The notes beneath the pieces are model-generated. The model did no database searches. It worked only from the letters and a program-made list of their open reading frames with translations, and was not told the origin of the DNA. Positions 59,775-64,000 of a stretch of DNA of 64,000 bases are shown here, in pieces. Source of the DNA: an uncultured Clostridia bacterium (GTDB lineage: Bacteria > Bacillota > Clostridia > Christensenellales > Borkfalkiaceae). The stretch covers positions 62,001 through 126,000 of the forward strand of contig CAKVPH010000001.1 in assembly GCA_934796775.1 (NCBI GenBank), in the 5' to 3' direction. A program made the position numbers and the translations under genes. Within the stretch, counting starts at the first letter, position 1. Each line of letters opens with the position of its first letter.

Positions 59775-62141
59775 TTATTTTAGCGTAACGAAGGTAACGC
59801 CGTGTTCGCCTTCCCCATATTTACCGAACCTGAACGACTCAACATGCGGGTGTTTTCTCAGCATATCGTGTATAGCGGAGCTAAGTATTTTTAGTCCTAC
59901 GCCGTGTATTATTTTTACTTCGGGAAGATTATTGAGAACCGCTCTGTCTAAAAAGTTTTTAACTTCTTCAAGAGCTTCGTCCGTATTCATTCCTATTACG
60001 TTTATTTGCGTTGACGGAGGAGTAAAATTGCTTCGATCTATTCTTACGGTAACGTCACTTTTTTTCTGTTGTTTTTTAGTTCGTCCTTCATAAAGAGCCG
60101 AAAATGAAAGCAATACCTTTTTATCGCCGAGCGAAACGTCGCAAACTTGTTTCTTTTTATTCACGGTTAAAACTACGCCGTCTGCTTCCATTGACGGAAT
60201 ATACACTCTGTCTCCGGTTTTAATTTTTTCAGGATTTATAGGTTTTTCTGTAAAAATAACAGGCTGTTCGGCATCGAGTTTGTATTTTTGTTGTTCGAGT
60301 TTGTTTTTTAAAGTTCTAGCCCGAATCAAATCGCCGCTCGTAATTTCTTCTTTATCTAAAATAGATTTAATCTCGGCAAGCAATTCTTCTGCTTCTTCAA
60401 CGCTTTCGTTTACAATTCTTCTGCTTTCAATTTTTGCGGTTGCAAAAAACTTTTCTCTCTCTTTATCGAATTTTGCGCGTTCATTTAAAATATGATCAAG
60501 TTCTGCTTGCTTTTCGCGCGAAATCACTTCGTATTCTTCAAGCTGTTTTTCCGCCGCTCTTCTCGTTTTTTCAGCTTCGGAAATAACCTTTTCAAAAGAA
60601 ACCTTGCGCTCGCTTAAAAACGAATTTGCTTTTTCGGTAATCTCTTTTGAAAGCCCCAGCTTTGATGCAATTTTTAAAGCGTTTGAGCTACCCGCCATAC
60701 CTATATTCAACCTGTAAAGCGGAGCAAAAGTCTGCTCGTCAAAATCCATCGACGCATTCATTATTTCAGGCTCTGTAAAAGCATATTCTTTAAGAGCGGA
60801 ATAGTGCGTGGTAACAATGCCGTAACTCTGTTTTAAAATCAAATGTTCCAAAACCGCCCGGGCAAGCGCGCTTCCTTCATCAGGATCCGTTCCCGCACCT
60901 ATTTCGTCAATTAAAACAAGACTTTTTTCATCAACTTCATCAGTTATTCCGATAATGTTTTTCATGTGAGAAGAAAAAGTCGAAAGGCTCTGCTCTATAC
61001 TTTGTTCATCGCCTATATCTACGAAAACTTTATCGAATACCGAAATATTTCCGCCGTCTGCAGCCTGAATAAAAAAACCGCTTGCCGCCATTAAAGTAAA
61101 CAATCCCACAAGTTTAAGCGTTACGGTTTTACCGCCGGTATTCGGTCCGGTAATTAAAAGATAATGATACGATGAACCGAGCGTTACAGAAACCGGAACA
61201 ACCTTCCGGCTATCTATAAGCGGATGTCTGCCATTATTTATATTTATATATCCGTTGGAGTTTAAAAGGGGTTTTACGGCCTTTGTCCTGTAAGCGTAAG
61301 TAGCTTTAGCATAAGAATTGTCAAGCTCGCATAACAGCAATAAATTATTATTGAGTCTGTCTGCTATCATGCCAACCTTTTGAGTAAGTTCGCTTAAAAT
61401 GCGTTCTACTTCGATTTGCTCTTCAATAGCCGCAGTTTTTAAATCGTTGTTCATTTCAAGAACTTCAACGGGTTCTACAAAAAGCGTTGAGCCGCTTGAC
61501 GATTGATCGTGTATAAGTCCCTTTATTTGTCCCCTGAATTCCGATTTTACAGGAACGACATATCTGTCGCCGCGCATTGTTATTATGCCGTCTTGCAAAT
61601 ACTTGCTCTGTGAACGAACGTAATAATTAAGTTTTTCACGGATTTGTTCGTTTATTCTCTTAATCTTTTTTCTGAGTGCGGCAAGTTTTTCGCTTGCGTT
61701 GTCATTCATTTGTTCGTCAGACAAAATCTTGAATAAAATATCGTCTTCAAGATATTTATCGCAGTAAATACTCTCGGCAATCAGTCTTAAAGCCGTTATA
61801 TTTTCGTCCGTAATAGAAGTTACGGAATTATAAACAACTCTGGAAGATCTTAAAAGACGTGCAATCTTTATAAGTTCGCCCATTGAAAGAGTTGAACCGC
61901 GCTTAGAACGTTGGAGTTCATCGGTAAGCGGATCAAAATACTCTATGCCTCTCACTCCGTAATCAAATAAAAGCTTATATGCTTCCTGCGTTTTTTTAAG
62001 TAAAAAATCCGCTTCCGAAAGGGAATTTGCAGGCTTTTCAGCAATAATACTCTCCTTTGTTTCATCCAAAACGGCAAACCCGGAACAAATATTCAAAATT
62101 TTATCGTATTCGAGTGCGTGAAGTACTTTATCTGATATCAT
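59775..62141 (-). CDS. mutS2: MutS2 family ATPase with degenerate SMR domain
   Basis: 788 residues. MutS-like core and lever domains are followed by the ATPase with Walker A GPNTGGKTVTLK (about 332-343), VLIDEIGAGTDPDEG and the TTHYSALK block, a coiled coil (about 510-630), a KOW-like segment (KTGDRVYIPSM) and a C-terminal SMR domain. MutS2 splits collided ribosomes in Bacillus and suppresses recombination in other species. In the SMR domain the usual DLRG is NVIG and the HGxGTGxLR loop reads HGVGLKILS, so its nuclease residues look lost. The ATG shares a base with the U32 stop. Confidence 0.92.
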   Translation of the reverse strand: MISDKVLHALEYDKILNICSGFAVLDETKESIIAEKPANSLSEADFLLKKTQEAYKLLFDYGVRGIEYFDPLTDELQRSKRGSTLSMGELIKIARLLRSSRVVYNSVTSITDENITALRLIAESIYCDKYLEDDILFKILSDEQMNDNASEKLAALRKKIKRINEQIREKLNYYVRSQSKYLQDGIITMRGDRYVVPVKSEFRGQIKGLIHDQSSSGSTLFVEPVEVLEMNNDLKTAAIEEQIEVERILSELTQKVGMIADRLNNNLLLLCELDNSYAKATYAYRTKAVKPLLNSNGYININNGRHPLIDSRKVVPVSVTLGSSYHYLLITGPNTGGKTVTLKLVGLFTLMAASGFFIQAADGGNISVFDKVFVDIGDEQSIEQSLSTFSSHMKNIIGITDEVDEKSLVLIDEIGAGTDPDEGSALARAVLEHLILKQSYGIVTTHYSALKEYAFTEPEIMNASMDFDEQTFAPLYRLNIGMAGSSNALKIASKLGLSKEITEKANSFLSERKVSFEKVISEAEKTRRAAEKQLEEYEVISREKQAELDHILNERAKFDKEREKFFATAKIESRRIVNESVEEAEELLAEIKSILDKEEITSGDLIRARTLKNKLEQQKYKLDAEQPVIFTEKPINPEKIKTGDRVYIPSMEADGVVLTVNKKKQVCDVSLGDKKVLLSFSALYEGRTKKQQKKSDVTVRIDRSNFTPPSTQINVIGMNTDEALEEVKNFLDRAVLNNLPEVKIIHGVGLKILSSAIHDMLRKHPHVESFRFGKYGEGEHGVTFVTLK

Positions 62142-64000
62142 TATTCAACTCCCTTGTTTAAATTACCCGACGTATACGGAATTTCAAGTTCCCACTTCTT
62201 ATCGGTAAAATAAATAGCCGACAATTTTTCCTTTTCGGTTTCGGTAAGCGTTGTAAAATCGTAAATTTCACTTTTAAATCTCTTTTTGGAATACAAAAGC
62301 GCGTTATTATAAATTTCAAATCTGCACGAAGAAAGTTTATACCTTCTTACCTTAAAAATGCGATTGTTTTCATCTTTCAAACTAAAAACATTCGGTCGGT
62401 TACAGTCAAAGCATTTTTTCCCGAACGGACAGTAACAAAGCGACATTAACTTTATCACACCGCCTGACAAAACCCGAGCATTTGCAATTTTAAAAAGTTC
62501 GCTAAGTTCTGTAACGCTAAGCTCTTTTGAAAAACATGCGTCAACCGCCCCGTCTTTTATCAAATAATCTAAAGATAACGAATTAGTTATATTAAGTTCT
62601 ATTCCGCCGAAAAATTCTTTTTTCAGCCTTTTTGCCAAAAATAACACCGACGCACTTTCTGAATATAAGCCGTCAAACGGAGCCGAAACGCTTGAAACAA
62701 TTTGTTCGTCATCAAACGTAAGAAACGCCGGAATATATAAATATCGTTTGCCGCCAAATCCAGCCGTAGATTTTAAAAAAGTTTTAAGCTCGTTTTCGTC
62801 GTTGTAATCTGACGGGCAAAAAACGATTTTTGATATTCCGTTTGATTTTAAAAAAGATAAATTAAACGAATCGGATATTAAGGCAATTTGTCCACCATTA
62901 AAATCATGCGTAACATAATTATCATCAAAATCACGCATAAAATATTGATTTATAGATGTTTTTATGTTTTTATGCTCAAATTGATAAAAGAAAGTTTTAT
63001 AAGCATTTGCCCTTAAAGCATTTATATCCTTTTTAGGCAAAAATACGTCGCCGTCCATTTCACACGATGGTGTTACTTCAAATGGATAAACGTCTGTTTT
63101 GCGAAGATTATCTTTAATTTCGGATTTCGTGAGCGGATAATTCTGAGCTTTTTGAACTAAAGCGTTACCCGTAAATTTTTGGTCGTTAATTATAATCTCG
63201 GGTAAACAACCGGCTTTTAAAATCATACGGACATTTAATTTATAAAGTCTTTTATTCAGTTTATATTTTTCAATTAAAGAACAATCTTTTGTAATCGACA
63301 ACGTACTTCCCGCAAAGGCTTTTTGCTTGAATTTAATTACAATTTTGCCGTTTTCGTTTGCAGCGGTTGCATTACCCGTTTCTTTTCCGTCGGATATGAT
63401 TTTAAAACAATCGCCCTCATGAACGTCTGTCTTTAAGTTTGACGGTATAATTTTATCTTTTGAAACAGATAACACTTTGCCTACGCTAAGACCTGCATGG
63501 TTTTGAATTTTATCCGAAATAAGAGATTTATCCTGTCCGAAAGTCAACCCTTCTGTATAACCTCCGCGGTTATAAGTCTTTAATAAATTTTCAAATTTAC
63601 GTCTGTTAAATTCACCTTTTAAAATGTCCGCATAGAAATCACACGAAGCGCAAACATATTCAAAACTTCGCATTCTACCCTCAATTTTAAAACTTTTTAC
63701 GCCTGCCGTAATTAAATCGTCAATTCTTTTATAAAGTGATAAATCTGAAAGCGACAGCGCATACCTTAAGTTATCGTTAACGCTTTTGCCTGTATACTTA
63801 TAAAGCTTTCGGCAAGGTTGACGGCATAATCCTCTGTTTCCGCTATTGCCACCTATAAACGAGCTGAAATAGCAATGCCCTGAAAAGCACGTGCAGAGCG
63901 CACCCTGAACAAAAACTTCGGTTTCTATAATTGCGGTAATTTTTTTAATCTCTTCTATCGGAGTTTCTCTTGCAAGAATTACTCTTGAAAAACCGTAAGA
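62141..64000 (-). CDS. U32 family peptidase, 5' end outside the window
   Basis: The frame runs off the right end; 619 residues are present. Within the missing-start region, sequence before the internal ATG 63673 is clearly the same protein: ETEVFVQGALCTCFSGHCYF, GNRGLCRQPCRKLY (cysteine cluster) and ALSLSDLSLYKRIDDLI, then VKSFKIEGRMRS. These are hallmark U32 blocks. Family members include RlhA (23S rRNA C2501 hydroxylation) and collagenase-like proteins. A second cysteine set (CYCPFGKKCFDC) lies near residue 520. It is followed without a gap by mutS2. Confidence 0.88.
   Translation of the reverse strand, partial: SYGFSRVILARETPIEEIKKITAIIETEVFVQGALCTCFSGHCYFSSFIGGNSGNRGLCRQPCRKLYKYTGKSVNDNLRYALSLSDLSLYKRIDDLITAGVKSFKIEGRMRSFEYVCASCDFYADILKGEFNRRKFENLLKTYNRGGYTEGLTFGQDKSLISDKIQNHAGLSVGKVLSVSKDKIIPSNLKTDVHEGDCFKIISDGKETGNATAANENGKIVIKFKQKAFAGSTLSITKDCSLIEKYKLNKRLYKLNVRMILKAGCLPEIIINDQKFTGNALVQKAQNYPLTKSEIKDNLRKTDVYPFEVTPSCEMDGDVFLPKKDINALRANAYKTFFYQFEHKNIKTSINQYFMRDFDDNYVTHDFNGGQIALISDSFNLSFLKSNGISKIVFCPSDYNDENELKTFLKSTAGFGGKRYLYIPAFLTFDDEQIVSSVSAPFDGLYSESASVLFLAKRLKKEFFGGIELNITNSLSLDYLIKDGAVDACFSKELSVTELSELFKIANARVLSGGVIKLMSLCYCPFGKKCFDCNRPNVFSLKDENNRIFKVRRYKLSSCRFEIYNNALLYSKKRFKSEIYDFTTLTETEKEKLSAIYFTDKKWELEIPYTSGNLNKGVE

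Overview
The window looks like chromosomal DNA of a low-GC Bacillota, probably an uncultured, perhaps gut-associated member of class Clostridia. This rests on gene order (yicC-rpoZ-priA-def-fmt-rsmB-rlmN-rsgA-rpe; rpmB-gls24-fakA-recG), AGGAGG-type ribosome binding sites, TTGACA/TATAAT promoters and AT-rich codon use. The lineage is inference; no 16S gene is present.

Layout. 1-8187 (+): translation and housekeeping operon, from the end of yicC to rpe. 8210-12056 (-): leuS and an M18 aminopeptidase. 12168-16697: YitT protein, PAP2 phosphatase, biotin transporter bioY, tRNA-Leu, a DegV/FakB fatty-acid-binding protein and a 73-aa membrane protein. 16712-21296: a much more AT-rich insert carrying a very large sacsin-like GHKL ATPase with a C-terminal DUF3883 nuclease-like domain, broken by one frameshift; about 800 bp of gene-poor DNA with strong hairpins follows. 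22093-26463: P-type ATPase, tRNA-Thr(CGT), alpha/beta hydrolase, a Cys-motif protein and tRNA-Thr(GGT). 26500-27064: a gene-free mosaic of short repeats. 27065-36726 (-): a six-gene operon with a CUT1-type ABC importer, its binding lipoprotein, a staphylococcal-nuclease-like exported protein and a 1138-aa Ig/OB exported protein. 36786-38850: small membrane proteins and rpmB. 38962-45519 (+): gls24, fakA, recG, a GNAT enzyme, a DeoC-like protein without the catalytic lysines and a NahK-like kinase. 45520-47749 (-): hflX and a Xer-type recombinase. 48043-50282 (+): a PadR-like winged helix joined through a long acidic linker to four membrane helices. 50315-55167 (-): a 1578-aa DUF4011-helicase-Vsr/DUF559-DUF3320 protein, the architecture of the Hhe phage-defence protein. 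55201-59740 (-): a 35-aa basic-acidic microprotein, GNAT, pyridoxamine kinase, thiI, a NifS-like desulfurase and a membrane protein. 59775-64000 (-): mutS2 and a U32 peptidase running off the end.

How the genes fit together. FakA (39393) and the DegV protein (15384) are the two halves of the fatty acid kinase system. NifS-ThiI supply sulfur for 4-thiouridine, and the neighbouring pyridoxamine kinase could supply the desulfurase cofactor. The nuclease, OB/Ig protein and importer read as one extracellular scavenging unit, possibly for nucleic acid fragments (inference). Two unrelated large ATPase-nuclease proteins (16766-21296 and 50370-55106) are the defence candidates. The clearest sequence-level surprise is that rsgA has no ATG, GTG or TTG start: a perfect Shine-Dalgarno points to an ATT codon.
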